Shown one piece after another: positions 17,363-26,677 of a stretch of DNA of 64,000 nt (positions are counted from its first letter, which is position 1; the number at the start of each line of letters is the position of its first letter). The DNA comes from Franzmannia qiaohouensis (lineage in GTDB: Bacteria; Pseudomonadota; Gammaproteobacteria; Pseudomonadales; Halomonadaceae): the NCBI RefSeq assembly GCF_031451695.1, contig NZ_JARWAM010000012.1, positions 77,015-141,014 of the forward strand, given 5' to 3'. The notes under the pieces were generated by a model. It was not told the origin of the DNA, made no database searches, and saw nothing but the letters and a program-made list of their open reading frames with translations. The position numbers and the translations under genes are program-made.

Positions 17363-18192
17363 GCCAGCTCAACTTCATGATGATTACGGCAAGCCCGGAT
17401 GTGGCCGCGTTCATCGAGCAGCATGACGTGGCGCGCATCTTCATGGATCAGGAGGTGCTGGGGAAGGCCGAGCGTCAGGGGCACCTGGACACCCACAAGG
17501 CGGCGCACTCCCTCGAAGAGATTGCTGCGGTCGCGGCGGTGCTGAAACGCGCGGAGCTGATGGTGCGGCTGAATCCGCTCAATGCATCGACCCGCGAAGA
17601 AGTGGAGGGTGCGCTAGACCACGGCGCGCAGCGTTTGATGTTGCCGATGTTCTCCACTCGCGAGGAGGTTGGCAGGTTCCTGGACATGGTCAATGGGCGC
17701 GTCCCCGTGACGTTTCTGGCCGAGACGGCCGCCTCGCTGGTGCGGTTACCCGACTGGATCGGCTTGCTGACGCCGGGGCATGATGAAGTGCACATCGGCC
17801 TCAACGATCTCTCCTTGAGCATGGGCCTGGGCTTTCTGTTCGAGCCCATGGCGGCACGCTTGCTGGACCCTGCTGCGGCACAACTCAACCAGGCTGGGGT
17901 GGCGTGGGGCGTCGGTGGCGTCGCGCGGATTGGGCAGGGCGAGCTACCCGCCGAAACCGTGCTTGGCGAGCACGTGCGGCTTGGCTCGCAGTGGATCATC
18001 CTGTCGCGGGCATTCCACGCCGGAGCCGCGACATCGGCAGGCCTGCTTGAAACGCTCGACTTCCCCGCCGAGATCGCCAAGCTGCGCCAGGCCGAGGCGC
18101 ACTGGCGCAGCGCCGACGAATCCTCACTACTGGAGAATCAGCGCCAACTCGCCGAGTGTGCCTACCGCTTGGGTAGCCGGGGAGCTGCATGA
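17359..18192 (+). CDS. HpcH/HpaI-type aldolase
   Basis: A 277-residue TIM-barrel protein of the HpcH/HpaI aldolase-citrate lyase superfamily. Key pieces are MVRLNPL (substrate-binding Arg), FLAETAASL (metal-binding Glu) and HIGLNDLSLSMGLG (metal-binding Asp region). These enzymes cleave or form C-C bonds between pyruvate and an aldehyde. It overlaps the sugar-transferase gene and the following hydroxyacid dehydrogenase gene by 4 bp each, so the two may make or process a small hydroxyacid used as a polymer substituent (inference). An exact substrate is not predictable. Confidence 0.75.
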   Translation: MSQLNFMMITASPDVAAFIEQHDVARIFMDQEVLGKAERQGHLDTHKAAHSLEEIAAVAAVLKRAELMVRLNPLNASTREEVEGALDHGAQRLMLPMFSTREEVGRFLDMVNGRVPVTFLAETAASLVRLPDWIGLLTPGHDEVHIGLNDLSLSMGLGFLFEPMAARLLDPAAAQLNQAGVAWGVGGVARIGQGELPAETVLGEHVRLGSQWIILSRAFHAGAATSAGLLETLDFPAEIAKLRQAEAHWRSADESSLLENQRQLAECAYRLGSRGAA

Positions 18193-19166
18193 TGCCGCCA
18201 CCCATCCAGCGCGTACTCTACCTCCAGAAAGCCGAGGTGCTTGCACAGCAGCGCGTCCTGGTGACCGACACCCTGCGGGCAGCGCTACCCGAGGCGGAGC
18301 TCCTTTTTGCCGACAGCGTTGAGGCCGTGCCGGCCCATGCCGAGGTAGATGTGGTGATTACCCCGACGCTGCCGTGGCTGCCCGATGCGTTGGCAAGGCT
18401 CGGCACGTATCGCTGGCTGCACTTTCTCTCCGCCGGCGTGGAAAAGATCTGGTCGATGGATTTCGACAAGTCCTCGATCTGGATGACCAAGAGCAGCGGC
18501 GTACACGGGGCGCCGATGAGCGAGTACGCCATCGGTGCCATGCTCTACTTCACCAAGCAGTTCGGCCGCTTTCACGATCAGGCCAGGCAGGCGCTATGGC
18601 AGCGCAGCTGGCTGGGCGAGCTGACCGGTAGCCAGCTCACCGTGCTGGGGCTTGGCCATATCGGCCAGAGCCTTGCACGGCGCGCCAAGGCGTTCGATAT
18701 GCAGGTGGTGGGCACTCAGCGCACACCTCGCGCCATCGCCGGCGTCGACAGGGTGGTGACGCTGGAGGAGATCGGGCCGGAACTGGCGCGCACCGATTTT
18801 CTGGTCGTCTGCCTGCCACTGACTCAGGCCACCTATGGGGTGGTGAGCGATGCGCTGTTGGCTCAGCTCAAGCCTGGCGCGGTGCTCGTCGATATCTCGC
18901 GTGGTGGGGTGGTAAACGGCGAGGCGCTATTGCGGGCCTTGGACAGCGGCACGCTCAAGGGCGCCGCCCTGGATGTCTTCGAGCAGCAGCCATTGCCTGC
19001 CGAGTCGCCACTATGGAAACGCAGCGACCTGCTGATCACGCCGCACGTGTCGGGCACCACGCCGTTCTACCTCGAGAGAGCGATTGGGGTGTTCACCGAT
19101 AACCTGCGTGCCTACCAGCAGGGCAAACCCTTTACTACGGCGGTGAGCATCGATGCCGGATACTGA
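18189..19166 (+). CDS. D-2-hydroxyacid dehydrogenase
   Basis: A 325-residue NAD(P)-dependent oxidoreductase. The cofactor motif GLGHIGQSLARRAKAF, the loop DISRGGVVNGEALLRAL carrying the catalytic Arg, and LLITPHVSGTTPFYLERA with the catalytic His are present. It interconverts a 2-ketoacid and a D-2-hydroxyacid. Translational coupling to the aldolase gene upstream (ATGA overlap) suggests the aldolase product is its substrate. The 3' end overlaps galE by 14 bp if galE starts at 19153. Confidence 0.88.
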   Translation: MMPPPIQRVLYLQKAEVLAQQRVLVTDTLRAALPEAELLFADSVEAVPAHAEVDVVITPTLPWLPDALARLGTYRWLHFLSAGVEKIWSMDFDKSSIWMTKSSGVHGAPMSEYAIGAMLYFTKQFGRFHDQARQALWQRSWLGELTGSQLTVLGLGHIGQSLARRAKAFDMQVVGTQRTPRAIAGVDRVVTLEEIGPELARTDFLVVCLPLTQATYGVVSDALLAQLKPGAVLVDISRGGVVNGEALLRALDSGTLKGAALDVFEQQPLPAESPLWKRSDLLITPHVSGTTPFYLERAIGVFTDNLRAYQQGKPFTTAVSIDAGY

Positions 19167-20219
19167 TATGCAGCAAGGCAAGATTCTTGTCACGGGGGGC
19201 GCGGGATATATTGGCTCGCACACCGCGCTGGCCCTTCTCGAGGCGGGATACGAGGTGGTGGTGCTGGACAGCCTCGTCAATGCATCGCGGGAGGCGCTGC
19301 GCCGCGTCGAGCAGATTACCGGCCGCGCCTTGACCTTCATCGAGGGCGACGTGCGCGATCGCGCATGCCTGGACACGCTCTTCAGCGAGCACGCGATTCA
19401 TGCGGTGATTCATTTCGCGGGTCTGAAAGCCGTCGGCGAAAGTGTCGCGCAGCCGCTGGCCTATTACGACACCAACGTCAACGGCTCCTTGACGCTGTGC
19501 CAAGCGATGCAGCAGGCCGGGGTTTTCCGCCTGGTGTTCAGCTCCTCGGCCACGGTCTATGGGCCCGACGCGCCGGTGCCGTACCACGAGAGCATGCCAC
19601 GTGGCCGTACCTCGAACCCCTATGGCACGTCCAAGGCGATGGTGGAACAGGCCCTCGAGGATCTGGTGCTGAGTGACGGGCGCTGGTGCGTGGCGCTGCT
19701 ACGCTACTTCAACCCTATCGGCGCGCACCCGTCGGGCAAGCTGGGGGAGGACCCGCAGGGCATTCCCAATAACCTGATGCCCTACATCGCCCAGGTGGCG
19801 GTTGGGCGCCGGCCCTCGTTGACGGTGTTTGGCAACGACTATGCCACCGCAGATGGCACCTGTGTGAGGGATTACCTGCACGTGATGGATCTAGCGGAGG
19901 GGCATGTCAGTGCGCTGGGGCGCCTGCACGAGCCCGGCACGCATGTCTATAACCTGGGGACCGGCCAGGGGCTTTCCGTACTGGAGGTCGTCGAGGCGTT
20001 CGCGCGTATCAGCGAGCGGCCGATTCCCTACCACTTTGCACCGCGCCGCGAAGGGGACCTGGCGGCGTTCTGGGCGGACCCGCACAAGGCCCACCGAGAG
20101 ATGGGCTGGCAGGCGCTTCGCGGCCTCGACGAGATGATGGCCGACACCTGGCGCTGGCAGCGCCATAACCCCAACGGGTATCGCACCGAGATCAACACAC
20201 CATCACAAGGGACATCGCA

Positions 20220-20226
<7 letters not shown>
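19153..20226 (+). CDS. galE: UDP-glucose 4-epimerase
   Basis: An extended SDR protein of 357 residues that interconverts UDP-glucose and UDP-galactose. NAD motif TGGAGYIGSHTALALLEAG, FSSSATVYG, and the catalytic Y-x3-K in NPYGTSKAMVEQ are intact, and RYFNPIGAHPSGKLGEDP is typical of GalE. The likely start is 19153 or the in-frame ATG at 19168, which gives the canonical N-terminus. The short overlap with tviB fits an operon. It supplies galactose (or GalNAc) donors to the polymer. Confidence 0.95.
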
Positions 20227-21493
<1,267 letters not shown>

Positions 21494-21497
<4 letters not shown>

Positions 21498-22432
21498 GGC
21501 CACGCTACCACTATCACACCTATGGGTTTGATATTGCCTCCCAGATACCGCTGCCAGAGCTCACCGAGACCCCACCCTGCGCTTCACCGGATGTCGAGAT
21601 AGTGGTCGGCGAGGTCGAGGATGTATTGGAGGGGGGCAGGGCGGTCAACCAGTGGCTGCAGCTGGGTGAGCGTCAATGCCAGGTGCGGGTCGATGGCATC
21701 GCCCGCTATCGCATTGAAGACGGCCGGCGGATCGTCGTCGACCGGCGTGACTCAGGCAGTGGCGACGAGCCGGCTGCGCCCTCCGATATCCGCGTCTACT
21801 TGTTGGGTACCGCCTTTGGCGTGCTGGCGCACCAGCGTGGCTGGCTGCCGCTGCATGTCAGCGCCATCAAGGCACCCGGCGGCGTATGGGCCTTTACCGG
21901 CGAATCCGGTGCTGGCAAGTCCACCCTCAGCGCCTGGCTGCATCACTATCATGGGTGTGAGCTGGTCACCGATGATGTGGCCGTCGTAAAGCCTGCCGAT
22001 GCCGAGCCGCTGCTCTACCCTGGCCCGCGCAAGGTCAAGCTGTGGAAGCAGACGCTGGCAGCGCTTGAGTGGGATACCCAGGGCGCGCAGCGCGATCTGA
22101 CGCGCGTCGACAAGTTCCACCTGACGCTCGAGGCAAGCCAGGCATCACGGCCTGAGCCCCTCAGGGCGTTGGTGGTGCTGGAACGGGGAGGCGGCGATGA
22201 GCCCGTGCAACTGACGGAAGTGCAGGGACCCGAAGCTCTGTTTCTGCTGCTCGAAGCGCTCTATCGACCCGAACTGGGTCGCCCGTATAACCCGCCAGAG
22301 GCGATGATGCGGGATTGCCAGGCGCTGGCCGAGCGCATACGCGTCTACCGCTACCGACGCCCCTGGGATCTGCAGGAGGTATCTCGCTCTCTCGAGCCAC
22401 TTTTGCATCAGATGGATTTGACTATTGCTTAG
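21494..22432 (+). CDS. HprK-like peptide kinase 1
   Basis: A 312-residue protein with an HPr-kinase-like nucleotide domain: GESGAGKST at residues 136-144 (Walker A), LVTDDVAVVKP with two Asp residues about 25 residues later, and LPLHVSAIKAPGGVWAF just ahead of the P-loop. Homologues in lasso peptide clusters, for example the paeninodin kinase, phosphorylate the C-terminal Ser of the precursor. It starts at a GTG overlapping the tviB stop. It is a clear paralogue of the kinase at 22800-23828, sharing RYxYHTYG at the start and LPLHVSA, GAGKST, TDDVAV and RVYRYRRPW-like motifs throughout. The precursor A1 lies between the two. HPr itself is not a likely target. Confidence 0.82.
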
Positions 22433-22510
22433 GACGATTTATAGTGTAACCGCAGGTTATTTTTTGTTAATAAAAACACTGTTTGTTATCCGCAATCAGG
22501 AGAAAAGATC

Positions 22511-22681
22511 ATGCAGGGTTCCGAAAGCCGTAAGGCATACGAGTCACCCGCTGTGGTAGCCATCGGCTCCATGGCAGAAAAAACTGAATTTTGGGGCTGG
22601 AAGCACTATCTGTGGCAGAGAAAGCTGGATCATTGGCGTTCCAAGAAGCCAAGCTATCCGGATGAGCCCGAGTACTCATGA
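22511..22681 (+). CDS. RiPP precursor A1, Trp-rich and lacking a lasso acceptor acid
   Basis: A 56-residue peptide with AGGAG 8 bp before the ATG. The leader has AYESPAVVAIG then five residues to Thr25, matching the signature Y-x2-P-x4-[LIW]-G-x5-T shared by all six precursors in the window. If cleavage follows the residue after Thr, the core begins FWGWKHYLW. The first acidic residue in it is core position 14, so the usual ring to D/E at 7-9 cannot form. The core is rich in Trp, Lys, Arg and Tyr and ends PEPEYS, with Ser last. It lies between two HprK-like kinase genes, so Ser phosphorylation is plausible (inference). The product class is uncertain. Confidence 0.72.
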   Translation: MQGSESRKAYESPAVVAIGSMAEKTEFWGWKHYLWQRKLDHWRSKKPSYPDEPEYS

Positions 22682-22704
22682 TGCAAGGGCACTAGCCACT
22701 CACG

Positions 22705-22735
22705 GCCTGCGGCGCCTCGGCGCCGCAGGCTTGTT
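22705..22735 (+). terminator. Intrinsic terminator after precursor A1
   Basis: A 12-bp perfect stem, GCCTGCGGCGCC at 22705-22716 and its complement at 22719-22730, is followed by TTGTTT. It ends the A1 transcript and separates A1 from the second kinase gene, which would allow a short abundant precursor mRNA. Confidence 0.75.
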
Positions 22736-22799
22736 TCTGCGGTGGCGGTGGCGTAGGGGGCAGTGCTTACGAGCACGATAGAATAAGGGAGTTTGGATA

Positions 22800-23828
22800 G
22801 TGGCCAGTCAAGGAAAAGAGCCGGTGTCAGGTCGTGCCGCATCCATGCAGGATGAGCGACGCGGCAATGTGCCTGCCAGCGATGCGCGTTACTACTACCA
22901 CACCTATGGTTTGAAGATAGAGTCCCGCTTGGAACTGCCCGAGCTGCCGGTCATTGCGCCCTGCGACCAACCCGATGTCGTGATAGAGACGCCCGGCGTT
23001 GCGGATCAGTTGGACGACGCCACCTTTCGCAAGGGCTGGTTGGAGATGGGTGATGATCGCTGCCAGATCACCATCGAGGGCATTGCCCGCTACCGGGTCG
23101 AACATGGCCAGCGGATCCTGCTCGACCGTCGGGTGCCCCGCGGCGTCGACCCTGTCGCCGACCCAGGCGATATTCGCCTGTTCCTGCTAGGCAGTGCGCT
23201 TGGCGGGCTGCTGCATCAACGGCACTGGTTGCCGCTGCATGTCAGTGCCTTGAAAACTCCCGGGGGCGTATGGGCGTTTACCGGCCACTCCGGCGCTGGC
23301 AAGTCGACGATCGGCGCTTGGTTGCACTATACCCAGGGCTGGCCGCTGGTGACCGACGATGTTGCCGTGATCAAGCCCCATGAGGAGGTTCCCTACCTCC
23401 ACCCCGGGCCACCCAGGGTTAAATTGTGGAAGGATGCCCTGGCTGCGCTGGGCATTCAGACCGAAGGCCTGGTCCGCGATCTTACGCGGGAAGACAAGTA
23501 TCACCTGATGCTCAACAAAGGCTTCCAGGACCATCCCTATCCGCTCAAGGCGCTGGTCATGCTCGAGCGTGCGGAGGAGGGCGAAGCAGCGAGCCTCCAG
23601 CGCATCACGGGGGTCGAAGCCTTCAAGTCGGTGATGGCCACCCTCTACCGGCCCGAGATGGGCACTGAGTTCCACAGTCCGCAAGGGCTGATGCGTGAAT
23701 GCACCAAGCTGGCGGGCAAGATTGAGGTCTATCGTTTCCGTCGCCCCTGGTCGCTGGAGGATATGAATACCAGCATTGAACCTTTACTGGAAAGGATCAT
23801 GCAGAGCCAGGACCCCGGGGAGCGCTAG
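22800..23828 (+). CDS. HprK-like peptide kinase 2
   Basis: A 342-residue paralogue of the kinase at 21494-22432. The first 30 residues are an extra Arg/Ala-rich stretch; the shared part then starts RYYYHTYGLKIESRLELPEL. Walker A is GHSGAGKST at residues 162-170, followed by LVTDDVAVIKP, and the tail has VYRFRRPWSLEDM. The GTG start is favoured by GGGAG nine bases before it; the ATG at 22848 is the alternative. It lies between the A1 terminator and an ATP-grasp gene. Expected role is phosphorylation of a peptide Ser, by analogy with lasso cluster kinases; A1, A2 and A3 all end in Ser. Confidence 0.8.
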   Translation: MASQGKEPVSGRAASMQDERRGNVPASDARYYYHTYGLKIESRLELPELPVIAPCDQPDVVIETPGVADQLDDATFRKGWLEMGDDRCQITIEGIARYRVEHGQRILLDRRVPRGVDPVADPGDIRLFLLGSALGGLLHQRHWLPLHVSALKTPGGVWAFTGHSGAGKSTIGAWLHYTQGWPLVTDDVAVIKPHEEVPYLHPGPPRVKLWKDALAALGIQTEGLVRDLTREDKYHLMLNKGFQDHPYPLKALVMLERAEEGEAASLQRITGVEAFKSVMATLYRPEMGTEFHSPQGLMRECTKLAGKIEVYRFRRPWSLEDMNTSIEPLLERIMQSQDPGER

Positions 23829-23871
23829 CGGTGAGTATTGCCGGTCTCGCAGTGTTCGACATGGCACGCTG

Positions 23872-24945
23872 ATGGCAGCGTCAGCTATCAAGCGCCTCGT
23901 CAAGCAGGCAGCTCTGCGCGTGCAGCGCGAGCGCTGCCATGCCCAGCACGCCAGGATGGCACAGCGGTTACTTGCCAACATCGAGCAGTACAACGGAGCG
24001 CTTGATTCATCTATTCGGCGGCAGGCGCGTGACTATGCCCACGAGGTATTAGGTAGCGCGAAATACGCCCCCTGGCTGAAGGTATATTCTGCCGTTCATG
24101 GTGCATTCGTGGAGGGATGGATCCCTGGCGATTACTATCAGTTAGTTGTGTTGCCATGCAAGAACGGCCAAATCGGCCAAGCGACCAATACCAAGACCCT
24201 GACCAAGCGTTTGCTGAACTCAACCGCTTTGCCGGATATCGCCTATCTCATCGATGGGATAGGTTATGCTGCGGACTATTCCGTGGTGAGAGCCCCTGCC
24301 TTGATTGATCTGCTGTTCGCGGCAGACGAACGTGTCTTCTTCAAGCCCGATCGCTCCTTTCAGGGCCAGGGCATTCGCATTCTTGGAAGAGGCGATATCA
24401 GTCCTGAGACACTGGCGAGATTACCCGATGGGGTTTTCCAGCGTCCGGTGATTCAACATCAGATATTCGACGCACTGACGCCCAATTCCACCGCTACGCT
24501 AAGACTTACCACCGCCAAAATGCCGGATGGCAGTGTCGAGCTGCGAGCAGCCGATCTCAGGTTGGGAAGGGCGCATGATCGCTATGTCAGGGCGGTAAGT
24601 GAAATCAGAGTGCCTGTCGAGATGGCAACGGGGGTACTTTGGCCACGCGGCTTCATGCCTGACTGGCGCCAAGTCGAGTCACATCCCGATACGGGGACTT
24701 CGTTCAGCAATATTCAAATTCCCGCCTTTCATCAAGCAGCAGCAGTGTGTCGCCGCCTTCACCAGGACTTTCCGCATCTGGGCTGTATTGGCTGGGATAT
24801 TGCGATAGATCGCGAAGAGGGAGCCAAAATCATGGAGTGGAATGCGCGGCATAACAGCATTGTGTTTTCCGAAGCGACTACAGGCCCTAGTTTCTTGGGC
24901 CTTAATTGGGAAACGCTATGGCAACAACATACTGGTAGCGTATAG
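23872..24945 (+). CDS. Sugar-transfer-associated ATP-grasp protein
   Basis: A protein of 357 residues. The ATP-grasp fold is suggested by RVFFKPDRSFQGQGIRILGR (Lys and Gly-rich loop) and by CIGWDIAIDREEGAKIMEWNARHNSI near the C-terminus, which carries the metal-binding acidic and Asn residues. The arrangement resembles the sugar-transfer-associated ATP-grasp family often found in polysaccharide loci. The start at 23872 is the first ATG after the kinase stop; the frame is open further upstream but overlaps the kinase gene. In this place it could ligate an amino acid or other group to the peptide or to a glycan; no substrate is visible. No partner ligase domain is fused to it. Confidence 0.7.
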   Translation: MAASAIKRLVKQAALRVQRERCHAQHARMAQRLLANIEQYNGALDSSIRRQARDYAHEVLGSAKYAPWLKVYSAVHGAFVEGWIPGDYYQLVVLPCKNGQIGQATNTKTLTKRLLNSTALPDIAYLIDGIGYAADYSVVRAPALIDLLFAADERVFFKPDRSFQGQGIRILGRGDISPETLARLPDGVFQRPVIQHQIFDALTPNSTATLRLTTAKMPDGSVELRAADLRLGRAHDRYVRAVSEIRVPVEMATGVLWPRGFMPDWRQVESHPDTGTSFSNIQIPAFHQAAAVCRRLHQDFPHLGCIGWDIAIDREEGAKIMEWNARHNSIVFSEATTGPSFLGLNWETLWQQHTGSV

Positions 24946-24979
24946 CCTTCTTGAAGAACAAGCTGCTATTCGCAGAAAG

Positions 24980-25063
24980 CATTGTGCGTACTACACAATG
25001 ATTGATTAGCCTGCTGGTGATAATTTTCCGTCCTTGGGAAGTTGTATTGTGTAGTACGCAATG
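24980..25063. repeat. Long inverted repeat between convergent genes
   Basis: The arm at 24980-24999 (CATTGTGCGTACTACACAAT) has its near-perfect complement at 25046-25063 (ATTGTGTAGTACGCAATG), separated by 46 bp. Each arm is itself nearly palindromic. It lies between the + strand ATP-grasp gene and the - strand precursor A2, so it could stop transcription from both sides or be the scar of a small palindromic element. Confidence 0.6.
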
Positions 25064-25081
25064 TTTTAGACGGCTACTACA

Positions 25082-25225
25082 TCAGGAGCCGGGCTTATTA
25101 GCCGTATTGTTCAAGCCTCCAGGTGTGTCTGCGTTTGGCAGGTCGCCGGATTGGGTAATTTCAGAAGGCGAACCCAGCGAGACTATTACCGGTGAAACAT
25201 ACTTTTCTTTCTTATCAGTTTTCAT
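25082..25225 (-). CDS. Lasso peptide precursor A2
   Basis: A 47-residue peptide read from ATG at 25225 with GGAG 8 bases upstream; the longer open frame from 25270 has no support. Leader: KYVSPVIVSLG then SPSEIT, the shared Y-x2-P-x4-L-G-x5-T signature with Thr24 at -2. The predicted core of 22 residues begins SGDLPNAD, giving a Ser1-Asp8 ring, and ends NTANKPGS. It is a close sister of A3: both are exactly 47 residues, share ADTPGG and the TANKPGS end. The C-terminal Ser is a candidate for HprK-like phosphorylation. Ser1 is less common than Gly1 in known lasso peptides but is known (for example streptomonomicin). Confidence 0.85.
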   Translation of the reverse strand: MKTDKKEKYVSPVIVSLGSPSEITQSGDLPNADTPGGLNNTANKPGS

Positions 25226-25301
25226 GCGACTACTCCATGGTGCTATTGAGACGTATACCTTGATGGACACTTCACCCCTGCTGCTCTGTTAGAATGCTCT
25301 T

Positions 25302-25346
25302 GATGTATCGCCACTCCCTGGATACATCTGATTACATTCTTGTCAA
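25302..25346 (-). promoter_or_regulatory. Promoter and operator-like palindrome for precursor A2
   Basis: On the - strand a perfect -35 box TTGACA (complement of 25341-25346) is followed after 16 bp by TATCCA (complement of 25319-25324). The -10 region overlaps an 8-bp perfect inverted repeat, GATGTATC at 25302-25309 and GATACATC at 25321-25328. This is the layout of a repressor site. The 5' leader to the A2 start would be about 85 nt. No regulator gene lies in the locus. Confidence 0.5.
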
Positions 25347-25711
25347 ATCTTAGCCGCTGGCCACCCTGCCATCAAGCACATCATTCGCAGTTTACTCAAT
25401 GCAATCTTCTACAAGCTGTTGATTTTTAATGTTATTTTTTGGTGTTAGGAAAAATCACAATTAGGTGTGAGCTTCACCGTCAGGTTGCGTATCAAAATGT
25501 TACATTTAAGGTGGGGTAGTGGTGGTACCTTCTTGAGCATTTAATGTTAGTCGTCGGTAAAGAGCGCCATGCATGATGATGACGCACAAAGCAAATTACA
25601 CCTTGGGTGATTGATCGAGCCGAGTGGTTTTCAGGACACCACCCGGCTGTTCTGGGAGGAACATATCAGGGGGGCTTGTTCGGGCTGGGCAAGCGGAGGC
25701 CGAGTTGGGCC
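25347..25711. other. Gene-free stretch between A2 promoter and B2
   Basis: No coding frame with a ribosome-binding site is seen. The only clear structure is an 11-bp inverted repeat with one mismatch (25618-25628 and 25638-25648), which may end the B1-B2 transcript although it lacks a T-run. The region separates A2 from the rest of the - strand genes, so A2 is a separate transcription unit. Confidence 0.5.
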
Positions 25712-26221
25712 TTACGCGTTCTGTGAGAGAGAGGTGTAGCACCCAACGACAGTGAAAAGGTTAAAGCCGTATCCCCCGGTGACCGCCACACGGCCGGCGG
25801 CTACCCAGGCATGGGCCTTGAACTCACCAGTGCTGGGGTCGCGCATGACGCCGAAGTACAGCGAGTAGGGAATGCCATACAAGCCGAGAAGCAGTCGAGC
25901 GGTAACTGCTTGAGGGAAACAGTTGGAGACCCATGGCGTATAGCGTGCGGCAAGCCTGATCGCTTGGCCAATTTGGGCTGCTTTGTTTTCTTGCTGAGGA
26001 GTTAGCAGGGGAATACACGCGGAGATGCCCACTGGATTGCCGAGATGGGGAGCCAGGCGACGAAACGAGAAAACCAGAATCGTCATTCTGCTCAATCCAA
26101 GCAGTATCCAAAGTAAGGGGAGCCAGCGTTTGGCAAAGCCAGGTTGGCGCAAGAAGCTAGTCGCCTTACGCCTGACCTTCTTCATAAACCCCATCTTCTG
26201 GGTTTGAAAGTAAGTTCCCAC
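25712..26221 (-). CDS. Lasso leader peptidase B2
   Basis: A protein of 169 residues, a transglutaminase-like cysteine protease that removes the leader after Thr(-2) and X(-1). The N-terminal half has a hydrophobic helix (WLPLLWILLGLSRMTILV) and SFRRLAPHLG, both usual in lasso B2 proteins. The catalytic Cys101 is in SNCFPQAVTARLLLGLYGIP and His137 in FKAHAWVAAG. It begins 12 bp after the B1 stop at a GTG; an ATG at 26194 (MGFMKK) is an alternative. This is the only leader peptidase in the window, although a second cyclase and three precursors lie 22 kb away. Confidence 0.9.
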   Translation of the reverse strand: MGTYFQTQKMGFMKKVRRKATSFLRQPGFAKRWLPLLWILLGLSRMTILVFSFRRLAPHLGNPVGISACIPLLTPQQENKAAQIGQAIRLAARYTPWVSNCFPQAVTARLLLGLYGIPYSLYFGVMRDPSTGEFKAHAWVAAGRVAVTGGYGFNLFTVVGCYTSLSQNA

Positions 26222-26233
26222 GCAGTAGACGCC

Positions 26234-26524
26234 CTATTCTACGACTTCTATCAAGTCGATCTTCACTAGCTCGTTGACGAATTTCGACATATCGTCATGG
26301 CATGTCGCCGAGTCGGTCTCATATTCTCGACAGATAACTTCCGTGATGCCGTCGATAGAGATCGGTTCCTCGAGCAGTTCCCAGACGCGCGATCCAACGC
26401 CTGAGATGCCATAGTACTGCCCTTGATCCACTCCCATCATCACGACGTCACCGTCGATGTTGGCTGCTACCATGTCTGGGTTGCGCTTGAGTAGGGTAGT
26501 AGAAGAGATCGTAGAGGATGACAT
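26234..26524 (-). CDS. Lasso RRE protein B1 (PqqD-like)
   Basis: A 96-residue RiPP recognition element that binds the leader and presents it to B2 and the cyclase. VMMGVDQGQYYGISGVGSRVWELLEEPISIDGITEVICREYE is typical of stand-alone PqqD-like B1 proteins, with the Tyr-Gly turn and Trp-Glu-Leu-Leu helix. The leader Tyr-x2-Pro motif is the part expected to lie in its groove. It follows A3 and an intervening hairpin and precedes B2 by 12 bp. Confidence 0.92.
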   Translation of the reverse strand: MSSSTISSTTLLKRNPDMVAANIDGDVVMMGVDQGQYYGISGVGSRVWELLEEPISIDGITEVICREYETDSATCHDDMSKFVNELVKIDLIEVVE

Positions 26525-26613
26525 TTTTTCATACTCAGCTAGATATGGTTAATGTATATGACTGGGGTCTTACGGCCATCTTTTGCATTTATGAGCGATG
26601 ACTTTTCAATAAG

Positions 26614-26648
26614 AGCCGCATATTGCCACGAAGTGGCAATATGCGGCT
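26614..26648 (-). terminator. Hairpin between precursor A3 and B1 (attenuator)
   Basis: A perfect 16-bp stem (AGCCGCATATTGCCAC at 26614-26629 and its complement at 26633-26648) with a GAA loop, followed on the - strand by CTTATTG. Its place just after the precursor gene suits partial termination or protection of the precursor mRNA, giving more A3 than B1-B2. Confidence 0.75.
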
Positions 26649-26677
26649 AGTTTGCTAGACATCAACGCAAGCTGAGC

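Noticed and set aside
22511..22681. A1 as an ordinary lasso peptide
   Set aside because: No Asp or Glu lies at core positions 7-9 with Thr25 at -2, and the sequence gives no alternative start that provides one.
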